Part shown: in pieces, positions 25,865 to 34,826 of the stretch
Position numbering within the stretch: the first letter of the stretch is position 1
Layout of the letters: each line of letters opens with the position of its first letter
Origin: Lutraria lutraria
Lineage: Eukaryota > Mollusca > Bivalvia > Venerida > Mactridae
Length of the DNA: 64,000 bases
Direction of reading: 5' to 3'
Assembly: GCA_964023205.1 (NCBI GenBank)
Contig: OZ026835.1
Coordinates: 14,218,414 to 14,282,413 of the forward strand
The notes under the pieces: model-generated
Databases searched by the model: none
What the model was told of the DNA's origin: nothing
What the model saw: the letters and a program-made list of their open reading frames with translations, nothing else
Program-made: the position numbers and the translations under genes

Positions 25865-26030
25865 AACATTTGATAAGCAAATGGTTATTCACCAAAGATG
25901 CCATTTTTGTCTTTAATTGGACTTACCACCCCTGATATAGGTAATAATCTATGATCACTTTTGAATGCGCCATCATCTTTTACTAACTTCGGTTGATATT
26001 GAGTTGAAGTTCATTGTGGTATAATCAGTG
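25865..26030 (-). pseudogene. DIRS-like element, region between RNase H and recombinase
   Basis: The minus strand reads LIIPQ, stop, TSTQYQPKLVKDDGAFKSDH, then LLPISGVVSPIKDKNGIFGE. In relatives this region reads LIVPxWxSAxxWP ... PGRGKNGIF and lies between RNase H and the recombinase. It continues the frame of 26,187-26,519, interrupted only by the MITE at 26,031-26,186. Confidence 0.6.
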
Positions 26031-26186
26031 TACAGTCAAACCTGTCAACAAAGGCCACCTAGAGTGGCATAAGGAAAGACATAATGTGGCCTTAATTGAC
26101 AGGTGGCTTTTATTAGAAGGTAGAATGGCCTTCATTCACTGGGCAGCCTTTATCCGGAGATGGGTGTTGACACAGGTTTGACTGTA
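26031..26186. mobile_element. 156-bp MITE, TA-flanked, TACAGTCAAACCTGT ends
   Basis: The ends TACAGTCAAACCTGTCAAC and, inverted, TACAGTCAAACCTGTGTCAAC match over about 15 bp, with TA at both borders: a Tc1/mariner-type signature. The interior carries ggccacct and gacaggtggcttttatt words that also occur in the satellite at 51.5-64 kb. It sits inside the DIRS-like fossil, cutting its reading frame. A relative is at 39,770-39,935. Confidence 0.8.
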
Positions 26187-26519
26187 CCTGGGCTTTTATT
26201 ATGTATCATTTTAGCAATACATTTTTCTAAAAGTCTTGGCAGTGGAACCAACCAGTTACACACACCACACCAATTCTGATAAAAACAATAGATAGTTTCT
26301 GTCCCTTCAACCCACCATCTACAATTGCATCTCATCATTTAACATTAAAAGGACTGGCAAATCTATCTACACTGTGCAGACACCAGCATTGTTCTGAAAT
26401 TGACCAGTCGTTGCAATCTGATCATTTACTTAAGATAATCTGCTCTTTGATTGATTTTTCATGGAATCCAATTACGGGTAACAATCATATTGACATTGTG
26501 TTTTCCACAAAATTCGTAT
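26187..26519 (-). pseudogene. DIRS-like element, end of RNase H and connection region
   Basis: The minus strand reads EFCGKHNVNMIVTRNWIP, then KINQRADYL, VDRFASPF-like traces, and a 62-codon frame (26150-26338) with RWWVEGTETIYCFYQNWCGV and NWLVPLPRLLEKCIAKM. WIP..NQ.ADYLS is the end of the RNase H fold in DIRS-like elements; the NWLVPxPRL stretch follows it. Stops and frameshifts occur. Two MITEs bound this segment exactly, so it is one continuous region when they are disregarded. A parallel copy is at 38,738-39,085. Confidence 0.72.
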
Positions 26520-26694
26520 ACAGTGCAACCTCTACTAAACAACACCCTTTGGGGGCATCAAAATTATATTGTTGAGAGGTTGTTGCTCTAAAAAGATTAA
26601 CTTAGTACTTAAACCGTGCAGTGGGAAAAAATCATGCGAGTGTTCAAGGGAGGTTGTTGCTCAAGAGAGGGCCGCTCTGGAGAGGTTGTACTGT
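26520..26694. mobile_element. 175-bp MITE with ACAGTGCAACCTCT ends
   Basis: The left end acagtgcaacctctact and the inverted right end acagtacaacctctcca form about 14-bp terminal inverted repeats. The interior repeats gttgttgctc and gagaggttg words. It is inserted in the DIRS-like RNase H fossil and shares end sequence with the element at 22,922-23,105. Confidence 0.7.
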
Positions 26695-26995
26695 TTTTTC
26701 AAACTGAGTTCATGCTGTCATTGTTACCTAACCTGACAATATAAGTAATGTTTCTGTTATCTGTGAAGAATTATCTTTTACATTTTGACTAGACAACATT
26801 ATTCTGTACACAGCCTCTAAATCTTGCTAAGTTGAGCTTTTTATTGCCTCGTCATCCTTCCAAGTAGCTATTAATTCTGACATGTTGATCAATGATACTT
26901 TTTCATTACACAAACCTATTTTCAGGGGGCTCATCTTCAGCAACTCGTGTTGTTTCAGTAAATGCATCTGAACAAAATTTTGGTCTTAAGTCTTG
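26695..26995 (-). pseudogene. DIRS-like RNase H domain, second part
   Basis: The minus strand reads CNEKVSLINMSELIATWKDD then SST, stop, QDLEAVYRIMLSSQN. SSTWRELEAVYR is the RNase H motif with the conserved catalytic Glu in DIRS-type elements; here Trp is replaced by a stop (TGG to TAG) and R by Q. The N-terminal part with the catalytic Asp lies at 27,620-27,778 beyond a minisatellite. Confidence 0.65.
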
Positions 26996-27048
26996 TGTCT
27001 GATTCAATGTTCAGCCCTTTCAGATTTGGATGAATACTGATCTTTCCT

Positions 27049-27560
27049 CACCCGCTTTCAGAGGTATAACCCATGACCTTACTTCTCCTACTTCCTGAGG
27101 TGTGAACTATGAACTAACCTCACCCACTTTCAGGGCTGTGAATACAAACCCAACTTCACCAGTGTCTGAGATTAATAATGCCGACCCCTTTCCACCCACT
27201 TCCAGGGGTGTGAACACTCACCCATCCCTACCCACTTTCAAAGGTGTGAACAATGTACTACAAAAAAATGTAGCCTCACCCATTTCCGAGGTTGTGTATA
27301 CAAACCCAACCTCACCAGTTTCTGAGGGTATGAATGCTGACCCCTTCCCATCCATTTCCATCGGAGTGAACACCCATCCCCACCTACATTTGGTTGTGTG
27401 AACATTCTCCCGTCCCCACCCACTTAGGGGGTGCTGATTTAACCTCACATGCTTTCAGTTGTGTGAGCACTAAAACTTTCCTATCCCTTTTTTTTCGTGG
27501 GTGTACATTCCGGCAAAATCCATCCACTTCCAGGGGATGTAAACTGACCTACCTTCAGAG
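27049..27560 (+). repeat. Degenerate minisatellite, ~33-38-bp monomer
   Basis: About 13-14 diverged monomers of the type caccca-cttTcagggGtgtgaacact-gaccc. Many are near 36 bp, so a 99-codon frame (27102-27401) appears with a repeating TSPTF.GVNTNP-like pattern. The unit is variable and shifts frame, which argues against coding. It separates the two halves of the DIRS-like RNase H and so arose or was inserted there after that element. Confidence 0.8.
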
Positions 27561-27619
27561 ATTATCATGCCTGACCACATATTGTCATGTAGCATTGTTT
27601 CTGGTTGTCCCAACCCTTA

Positions 27620-27778
27620 ATCTCATCTTTGGAATGTTATCTTCATTTGCATAACCTAAATAATCCAGATTATGTAAGACCTGAAACTGTTTGGAACAAT
27701 ATGGTTTAACATAGCTGCCGTAACCAATGGCACTTGCGTCTGAGTATATTATAAAATCTACATTTTCTTTTATCTTTC
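27620..27778 (-). pseudogene. DIRS-like RNase H domain, first part
   Basis: The minus strand from 27,775 reads DFIIYSDASAIGYGSYVKP in an open frame continuing to NIPKMRLRVGTT. YSDASAIGYG is the first RNase H strand with the catalytic Asp; DxSxxGWG/YGGYV is its form in DIRS-type elements. Just upstream (higher coordinates) a Helitron-like element at 27,795-28,181 separates it from the RT end. Confidence 0.72.
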
Positions 27779-27794
27779 AATCTCCTACATTTTT

Positions 27795-28181
27795 AGCTTG
27801 ACTATTCAAAGAATATGGAGAGCTTTTGTAATCACAATTGCGTTGGCATTGGTGTCGGCGTCGGTGTTGCATATAGTGAAAGTTATGCGTGTCATACATA
27901 TATCTTAGTAACCACTTATGGGATTGTCTTCATTTAAGTGCCCAGGGGTATCGGACAGACAAGTTAGATAACTCTATCCATGAAATTATAAATACTGCTT
28001 CCTGGTTCTACATTAGTGCAAAAATATCAAATACTGCGATAATGTTTCTTTGTCTGTTACACTGTTTCACAGACAGCTCTTTTTAAATAGGTATATTAGT
28101 ATTGTCTTCTAAACAAAAGTTTGTTTACTATCAATCACTGAGAATAGTCAAGCATGCTGTCTTATGTACAGCTCTTGTTTA
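27795..28181 (+). mobile_element. 387-bp hairpin-ended element (Helitron2/Helentron-like)
   Basis: The left end agcttgactattc-aaa-gaatatggagagct is a hairpin. GCTTGACTATTC (27,796-27,807) is repeated exactly inverted as GAATAGTCAAGC at 28,142-28,153, followed by a terminal hairpin (gctgt-cttatgt-acagc, 28,156-28,173) and TCTTGTTT. Asymmetric inverted repeats with a 3' hairpin are the same layout as 23,674-24,895, although the sequence is unrelated. It is inserted exactly between the RT and RNase H parts of the DIRS-like fossil. Confidence 0.65.
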
Positions 28182-28199
28182 TTATTAAGCATGCATATA

Positions 28200-28376
28200 T
28201 TTTTATGCCAAAATTGCAGTTCTTTCAAAACATCATCACTGACATACACAAATTACGTGAATCAAAGCATTTATGCAAAAACCTTGTTTTCAGACAAACC
28301 TCTCTTCCTAACACATGGAGAAATAATTTGACCAACAATGGTCGCTTGAAAAAACTTCCTGGTAAATAATTGATAA
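28200..28376 (-). pseudogene. DIRS-like reverse transcriptase, C-terminal part
   Basis: The minus strand reads FFQATIVGQIIS near 28,350, then after stops and shifts VSDDVLKELQFWHKNI near 28,205-28,255. In relatives, xxAGQIISM precedes the thumb and LxxEVxxELxFWxxNI leads into YSDAS of RNase H, which is the order seen here once the inserted element at 27,795-28,181 is disregarded. The RT catalytic box is not found upstream. Confidence 0.6.
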
Positions 28377-28439
28377 ATGACAGAATCAATTGTTACCTCT
28401 ATTCTGTCTATCCTCTCACTAATAATAAAACATTTATTT

Positions 28440-28930
28440 TATTATAATAATAATAAAGACTTTATTTATAGAGGCAACACAGTTAGGCAATGCCCAATCT
28501 TCCCTGTGAGCCTCTTGATCAACAATGTTTACATAATATATACATACATTACATGAAAAAACAACAAACAAAGAAAACACAAAAGCAACAATATAAGCAT
28601 TTCAGTACTAAGAAAACAAGAAACAATATAAATTTTGTATTAATGAATTGATTTCCACCATCCAATATATTTTTGTTTAAATGTGTGAAGATTTTGCAAA
28701 TTTTGTACTTCTACGGGTAATGAATTCCATATTTTGGGCCCAGAGTATTTGAAGGATTTTCTTGTAAATTAAAACATAAAGAGTTTGGTTATTTTCAGAT
28801 GATCTAAGATAATAACTTCCCTCCAATACTGTCGTCTAAGAATGTTATGACTTTATAACCTAACGAAGCTAATGCTTTATCACATATCATTCTAACAACT
28901 TTGGTAAAAGTTAAAGTGCCCTGCTGTTGC
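28440..28930 (-). pseudogene. 3' end of a second LINE type (CR1/jockey-like)
   Basis: The minus strand reads KSFKYSGPKIWNSLPVEVQN then LQNLHTFKQKYIGWW (28,655-28,761), the stretch that closes the RT protein in many CR1/jockey LINEs (GxxxWNSLP..I). Downstream is AT-rich 3' UTR ending in AATAAAGTC and a TTATTATTATAATA run near 28,440. Only the last part of the element is present (5' truncation), as expected from target-primed insertion. Confidence 0.75.
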
Positions 28931-29317
28931 TAGTCATTAACTAATCTGATTACTCAATTACACAATTGGTGACAACTGTTGGCTTTTTCAACAATCTATT
29001 GTTTAAGTGTTCTGACACTGTTGGATTCTGGGGTTGCTAACTATAAGTCCAGGAAAAAAACTAGCAAATGTCAACTTGTCAACTCATTTGTATTTATTAA
29101 GTGTATAAAATTTGTCATAAACTTGTATTTAGTGTTCACATGTTTGGAATTTAAAAGGTTAATCTTACTTCAATCTTGGAGAAAGAATCTGGTCATTACT
29201 GTATGGAAGGTCTGGAACCTTAAAGGAAAGAATAGTCATAAAAGAAACTGTGTAAACCAACTATACCATCGATTGACAATCGATTGTGGGGGTCCGATTA
29301 TCAATTGTGATGTTTTT
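28931..29317. other. Unassigned 387-bp stretch
   Basis: AT-rich, with a 113-codon plus-strand frame (28979-29320) that has no recognisable motif. A short palindromic stretch (atcgattgacaatcgat) lies near 29,267-29,285. Nothing supports a gene. Confidence 0.4.
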
Positions 29318-29692
29318 TAGTTGAGCCCGCTTGCGGTGAGCTCGACATAACTTGGCATAATTGTTAAACACCATGGGGCGGTTTGCAGTGCGCAAATTCC
29401 AGGTCACCAACTGAAAGGTCAAGGTCACACATAGAGGTCAAACGTCAAAAATTAGCATTATAGACCTTGTCCAGGCTGTATATTCCTTATGCATAGACAT
29501 TTTTCAACACAACTTGGCATAATTGTTAAACACCATGAGACGGTGTGCAGTGCACAAGATCCAGGTCTCTAGCTCAAAGGTCAAGGTCACACTTAGATGT
29601 CAAACATCAAAAGTGTTATAGACCATGTCCGGGCTGTATCTCCCTTATGCATTGACTTATTTAAAAATGACTTGTCATAATACAATGAGACC
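29318..29692 (+). mobile_element. Hairpin-headed repeat with two ~185-bp internal repeats, right end lost
   Basis: It begins with TTTTTTAG and a hairpin (GTTGAGC-CCGC-tt-GCGG-tga-GCTCGAC). The interior has two direct repeats (29,345 and 29,508 onward: acttggcataattgttaaac ... aaggtcaaggtcacac). A third begins at about 29,670, is interrupted by the hAT-type element at 29,701-30,466, and continues at 30,475-30,545 (aggccaaaggtcaag). No 3' hairpin was found, so the element is truncated. Confidence 0.6.
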
Positions 29693-29700
29693 ATAATTAT

Positions 29701-30466
29701 TAGGGCTGCAACGATTCGGGTACCCTACGGTTCAGTTCGAGTTCAGATATACCCTTCTCGGTTATCGAATATTCGATTCGGATATCTACATCAATAAAGA
29801 CTACCTAAATTAACGTAGGATTTTTAACCTGACCCCATATGTTTCATAAAAAAATAAGTTTTTTCTCAAACTCTTTTTACTCAACTTATTCATTAATCAT
29901 ACATGAATTTCTATTGTTCTGTTGTATGCAATTTAGAATAAGTTACAACGTTGATCTAACAACAGTTTCCCACAATTGAAACAATTTACCAATAGAGTAC
30001 TTTTTGGTCGAAGACTTAAGATTGCCAGGTAAAAAAACACCCTTCATTCTTGATTTTCTATTCTATTGTGGGCAGACTTGAATTTTAATGCCAAAATATA
30101 CGTACAAGTCATTCTACTGTTTCAAAAAATATTTGTATGCACTTTTTCGAAGTGCATTTATCAGTTTATAACATACGACTAGTCTTCAAACCAAGATCTT
30201 TTCTCAAACGCAAACTCTCGCCACACATTCGATTTTAGTGACGCCGGTTGATCAACAAGCAGTTTTTCGTGGGCCATACTTGTTTTTGTTTACATGCAAC
30301 GCAGTAAATGAAATGACGCGCGCTGATTGGATAATATTATTGCCGGCGTACGCTAAATGACAGTGCCAAACCGTACCGAACCGAAAATACGGATTCCAAA
30401 TCGGATAATCGATCCGATGCCATGCATTCGGATATATTCGAACTTCGGTGAATCGTTGCAGTCCTA
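29701..30466. mobile_element. 766-bp hAT-type non-autonomous transposon with 8-bp target duplication
   Basis: The ends TAGGGCTGCAACGATTC and, inverted, TAGGACTGCAACGATTC match at 16 of 17 positions. They are flanked by identical 8-bp copies of ATAATTAT (29,693-29,700 and 30,467-30,474). An 8-bp target duplication with short inverted ends is diagnostic of hAT elements. No transposase frame is present. It sits inside the third repeat of the element starting at 29,318. Confidence 0.9.
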
Positions 30467-30545
30467 ATAATTATGTCCTCGGCAACACCCAGATCTATAG
30501 GCCAAAGGTCAAGATTACACATTTACAGCAAACAAAATATTTTTT

Positions 30546-30968
30546 CAAGGATGGCTTTGTTTCCCTCAAATTTTATTTGAATAAAATAAGTGTAGATTGA
30601 TATGCTTACAATCCAAAACCATTTTTGTTTTCCCTACTTAGTAATAAGCTACTGTTGTTTTTTGATACTTTGGACACAACACCTTTTGACAACAATTTAT
30701 TTATCTCAATTTCTCTACAAATTCTTCCTTGTTTCTTGCTGACATATTATTACTAAATTTCTATTTTTAAATATAGTTATCAACATTGATATGTTTCCAT
30801 GCTTTAACGTTGCATTTCAAACGTCCCAAAGGCGACTCATTAGACATAGAGCTTACCTTTGCCTTGTTGCAGCTTTCATTATTGCTGACTTTTTTGCTCT
30901 CTTCGGAGCTTATACTATTTTCTTATTATTTACATGCCCATACTCAGCTATATTCGAGCTTAAATAAG
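30546..30968. other. Unassigned AT-rich stretch
   Basis: No repeat ends, coding motif or RNA recognised; only short chance frames. Confidence 0.4.
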
Positions 30969-31531
30969 TATACTGTATAACTGGTTTTATTCGCGTTAGT
31001 TTTATATTCGCGAATCAAATACCTAGCGAATTCATAAATTTCACGAATAAATGCTGAGTTTTATATATTCGAAAATGAGTATGTCCAAAAATATGCAACT
31101 TAATTCTATAATAGTATTTTATCTTAGAATAATCAGTTAGTTAATCTGTTGAAAGCAATATATTAACAATAAACATATACCTTTAATGCTTGCAATCTAA
31201 TTTTTTTATAATATTGCTTTTACTAAACTATCGTTTGTTGAACATTTTTGGACATCGTTTCAACGTACTAGTAACAGTTTTTCACACTTACCTACTTCAA
31301 CACAACTTCCTTAACGATCCCAAACTATTATCAATCTATTTGTTATTATACTTCATTAGATATAAAACACTGAATCACAACTAAAATGTCAACAACAGCT
31401 TGTCTTTGATTGACTTTAATTCTGCCTTATGACGTCACGAATTCATAAATACGCGAATAAACAAAACGGCTGATTTTTAACAAAAAACGCGAAATTTTGA
31501 CCTCGATAAATTAAAGCGTTCTACAGTAATC
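30969..31531. mobile_element. Candidate MITE with TACTGTA ends
   Basis: The left tactgtataac and inverted right tactgtagaac match over about 7-9 bp. Inside, near-identical words gcgaattcataaattt-cacgaataaa (about 31,026) and acgaattcataaatacgcgaataaa (about 31,438) sit near the two ends. Target duplication is not clear, so the boundaries are tentative. Confidence 0.35.
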
Positions 31532-31761
31532 AGTACTTATCTATTGTTTGATTTCTTCAATTGTGGACACTACTGTTTCTAATGTCCTGGGTTTCCAAAC
31601 ATGAAACATAGACCACTGGACCTTAAAATTTTATCCAATTATAACACCAATAGGCAAAAAAAATATAGTCTGACCCTCGTTTATAGACAGTTGTATACAT
31701 ACATATTTATATTATGGTCATATCTCGACACAGTGATGTCTGATCTACCGGTTACTGTATA

Positions 31762-31906
31762 ATTTAATGCCAACTCCTTGTTTTAGATTTCTTTGCTTTC
31801 TCGGCTTTGGCCTTCTTGTTAGCTCTGGCTTCTGCTTTAATTATTTGCCTCTCATCTTCACTGTTGGATGCTATAGGATAATCTCTGTATTCAGTAACAA
31901 CCTTCC
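31762..31906 (-). pseudogene. Possible gag C-terminus of the DIRS-like element
   Basis: The minus strand from 31,906 reads in one open frame GWKVVTEYRDYPIASNSEDE then RQIIKAEARANKKAKAEKAK and KSKTRSWH. An acidic stretch followed by a Lys/Ala-rich basic helix resembles gag-like proteins of DIRS elements as I recall them, and its position upstream of RT on the same strand fits. It could instead be an unrelated exon. The tRNA-derived SINE at 31,913 cuts its N-terminal side. Confidence 0.4.
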
Positions 31907-31912
31907 ATCCAC

Positions 31913-32142
31913 CCGCCTACATGGTCAAGTGGTTATGGTTGTTGACTTCAAATTACTGTAACCTCTCACTGATTGAAGGTTGTGGGTTCAAGCGTATTAC
32001 CGACCATGTCTCTTCATGTTATAAAGTAAGTAGTTGCATACAGAGGATGGGAGTCTAGTGCTGGTTCTTCCCAGGAATGATGATGACTCTTGGCTGTTCA
32101 AATGGGGCGGATAACTCGATATAAACAGACAACAAACAAACA
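31913..32142 (+). mobile_element. tRNA-derived SINE
   Basis: The head contains an A-box-like TGGTCAAGTGG (31,922-31,932) and a B-box-like GTGGGTTCAAGCG (about 31,982-31,994), the internal RNA polymerase III promoter arrangement. A tRNA-unrelated body follows (ggatgggagtctagtgctgg ... tggctgttcaaatggggcgg) with an A-rich tail (aaacagacaacaaacaaac). Truncated relatives are at 33,170-33,340 and 40,440-40,535. The tRNA part would not fold as a functional tRNA. Confidence 0.75.
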
Positions 32143-32679
32143 TCCAAGCTTCGAACTATCAGTCAATTGTACACTCGAACCAACTTTTAAACCGCCAGTT
32201 CGTAAACTGAAATTTCTCAGAAATTATATTTTGCGACAGAGATTTCTGAAAATTTGCATACAATAATTTCATTCAATAAACCGTACTTTTACACTATTTG
32301 ATTGCATATTATCTTGCACATTTACTCATGCGAAACGTATCCTTCGTTATCGATTATATTGCTCATGAATCCCGTGCATTCAATGAATATTAGGTCAGCA
32401 TATTTCAATCGCTTTTGTTTTCTATACCCTATCATAAAATCATAAAACCTGACCCGCATGTCTGTAGAAGATAGAGGCAGAGCAGTGGAAATATTGGGAG
32501 TCTGGCGTTCATTTGAGACAGGTGCGGTCCTCCAAGTTTCGATTATCATTTGTTTGAAAAAAATATCTAATTAACAATTACAAGCATTTAATAAACTTCC
32601 AATATCATTACAGAAATAAAAATAGTTTTTGCTTTAAACTTTCAATGATCAATTTATAATCCAATAATATCAGGTGGCA
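32143..32679. other. Unassigned stretch with one minus-strand frame
   Basis: AT-rich. A 75-codon minus frame (32322-32549) has a plausible protein-like composition (basic YRKQKRLKYADLIFIECTG) but no motif I recognise. It could be more of the decayed element at 31.8 kb or of the coding remnant at 32.7-33.65 kb. Confidence 0.3.
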
Positions 32680-33650
32680 GTTGATAAATTGGTTTGAGTG
32701 TATAAAAATAATTTCTCTTCTTTACTAATTCTTTGGTTGTTATAAAAACATATTACATTCATAAATAAATGTTTCACTTTCTGCTGATGAGCTCTGTTCC
32801 TACATTTTGAAGAAAAAATATTCTTTGTATTTAAATTGTGCAGCAGGACATAGAGCACATTTGCTACGTACATCTTCTGAATTGATGAGGATGATTTTTC
32901 TCTCTGAGTTTATGATATTTATTTCCTCTGTGAGACTGTAAATGTACCTCTACATTCTCGACCTTGATTCTTCAACTTAATGTTGGTATATAGAATATGC
33001 TTTCGTAAACTTATCACTGGCTTCAATGAATTTTGAAAGATCTTTTCTTAGTATTTCATTGTGTTTCTTTAGATCCTCATTTTCACATTCTTATTCCTCA
33101 TTTTCTTGCACCATGTAGTTTTGAAGTGTGTTTAATGTTATTCCTATAATTTATCATACTCAGACCCGACTCTGTCCACTACTGACCATGTATTTTTATG
33201 TGAGAAAGTTGGCAGTTGCTTATGGAGGATGGGAGTATAGCTCTAGTTCATCCAAGGAACGATGGTTAGGTGAACTGTCTGCCTCATATGACTCTGACTG
33301 TTGAAAAGGCGTGAAAAACATCATCATAGTCTTGTTCTGTTTGTGCCAATAAACAGAAAAAGCAGAGTTGAAATTTGTTGTTGTGAAAAGTTTGTTATTG
33401 TCTCTTGTAAGTCTTCATTTTTCATGTGAATTACAGCCAGATTTACATCTTCTTGTTTGACGATTACAGACTCACACAAGTTAGCATAATGTCCATGTAA
33501 CATTTCGTGTAGCAGGCTTTACAATCTGTAACAAATGTACGTCTGTTCACCACACCTTCCACATTTTGAATATTGGTTTCTCCTTCCACCAAAATAAACT
33601 GCAGAGCACATTCCACTGTAACCTTGGAAATGATTCCCTCCATTAGAAGC
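32680..33650 (-). pseudogene. Unrecognised decayed coding sequence, Cys-rich then coiled coil
   Basis: Minus-strand reading from about 33,640 gives a nearly open frame: HFQGYSGMCSAVYFGG, NQYSKCGRCGEQTYICYRL, stop, LLHEMLHGHYANLCESVIV, then NEDLQETITNFSQQQ. Beyond the SINE remnant (33,170-33,340) another block reads NEDLKKHNEILRKDLSKF then SDKFTKAYSIYQ with heptad-like spacing, and SERKIILINSEDVRSKCALC. The CxxC and Cys/His spacing suggest a zinc-binding head followed by a coiled coil. I do not recognise the family; it may be a host pseudogene or an element protein. Several stops are present. Confidence 0.4.
33170..33340 (+). mobile_element. Truncated SINE copy
   Basis: Shares the body and tail of the SINE at 31,913-32,142 (tggaggatgggagtatagctctagttc ... 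atgactctgactgttgaaaaggcgt). The promoter head is missing. Confidence 0.55.
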
Positions 33651-34227
33651 CCTTTATGGTCCTATGACCTCTTGGACCATCATTCTGTTTGTTTGTTCCT
33701 GTTATTGTGGAAAAACTCGCTTGAAGGTTGAGGTACAGAAATCTTACAAATACAGTCGAAACTCATTATATCGAAAATGTTTATATCGAAATCCCGCTTA
33801 TATCGAAGTAAAGATAAAGTCCCGATTTTTATCCTTCTTATTACATAATAAAAAAACGCACTTGTATCGAATTCGTGGTTTTCAATATTTTTATATATCA
33901 AAGTAGATTTTCAGTCCGAACCAAATATTTTCAACTATAAAGTCACCATCTATGTCGAATCAATTATGTAGCCAACTTACAAAAGAAATGTACGCACCTT
34001 TTCCGCAAACAAACCCAGTTTAAAATCGATATTTAATTATTGACAGCTGTATAAACATGTTAGCCTACTAGTGTCCATTTTCACGATTATAAAACTGATA
34101 CAAACTTTTCGTTGATGAAGCAAATTATTATTAATGCTGCTGTACACTCATTTAAAACTTATCTTATGCATATTTACAATACAGTTAAAACAACAACAAC
34201 ACGTGTTAAAAATGTCTTTATGTTTCT

Positions 34228-34262
34228 TAATGTTTCGGCATTTAGCCTTCGTCAGAATAATA
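34228..34262 (-). ncRNA. Hammerhead-ribozyme-like core in Penelope element 3' region
   Basis: On the minus strand, CTGACGA (34,249-34,255), a 3-bp stem GGC/GCC with loop TAAAT, and GAAAC (34,232-34,236) form the conserved hammerhead core CUGANGA - stem II - GAAA. Penelope-like elements are known to carry minimal hammerhead motifs. I could not place a convincing stem I or a cleavage site (GUH), so catalytic function is not established; this may be a remnant. Confidence 0.45.
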
Positions 34263-34515
34263 CATAATAACAAACAACGGACGTGACGTCATGTAATATT
34301 TGACGTTACATTAAAGGACGGAATATAACATATTATATAAAATAAAATAACATGCATGAATGAACAAATTAATGTGTCATTTAGAATTGAGTTATAGTAC
34401 TATACGGATATAAAATACAAATATTTCCTATAGAATTATGATATATAAAAACCGGTAATAGGAAAAAACGTAATAGTACCTAACTAAAACAAAAATTAAA
34501 CATTTAACATGTATT

Positions 34516-34826
34516 TTATACTGTAAACAAGGTTTTTGAATTCAAACCGTTAGGATGAAGCGTTTGTAACTTATGTATCCAAAAAGTTTCCTTGCATAAT
34601 CGATTAATATTATTGTTTATAACATCAACAGGCATAAATGAAAAGTCGGACATATTATGAGTGCCTTCATTAAAGTGGCTAGCAACAAGAGAAGAAAATC
34701 CATTATTAGTAAAATTTGAAACATCAAATTTATGATTATTCATACGTCGTGAAACCGGTTGCATTGTCTGGCCAACATATTGTTTTTGACATTTTTTACA
34801 CGTTATTAAGTAAATGACATTTTTTG
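34516..34826 (-). pseudogene. Penelope-like GIY-YIG endonuclease domain
   Basis: In the frame next to the RT frame, the minus strand reads NVIYLITCKKCQKQYVGQT, then the frame at 34516-34764 (QPVSRRMNNHKF ... ETFWIHKLQTLHPNGLN). The Y...YVG core, the SRRMNNH helix with Arg and the downstream Glu (KETFWI) are the GIY-YIG nuclease pattern of Penelope-like elements. One extra base at about 34,829-34,832 separates it from the RT frame. The domain itself looks otherwise complete to its stop at about 34,513. Confidence 0.85.

Noticed and set aside
27102..27401. 99-codon frame with ~12-residue repeats (TSP..GVNTNP)
   Set aside because: It lies wholly in a degenerate minisatellite whose monomers vary in length and shift frame; the opposite strand is also open there, as expected of repeats lacking stop words.
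31922..31994. tRNA gene
   Set aside because: The A- and B-box-like words belong to a SINE head with a long unrelated body and A-rich tail; the tRNA cloverleaf is not preserved and truncated relatives exist at 33.2 and 40.4 kb.
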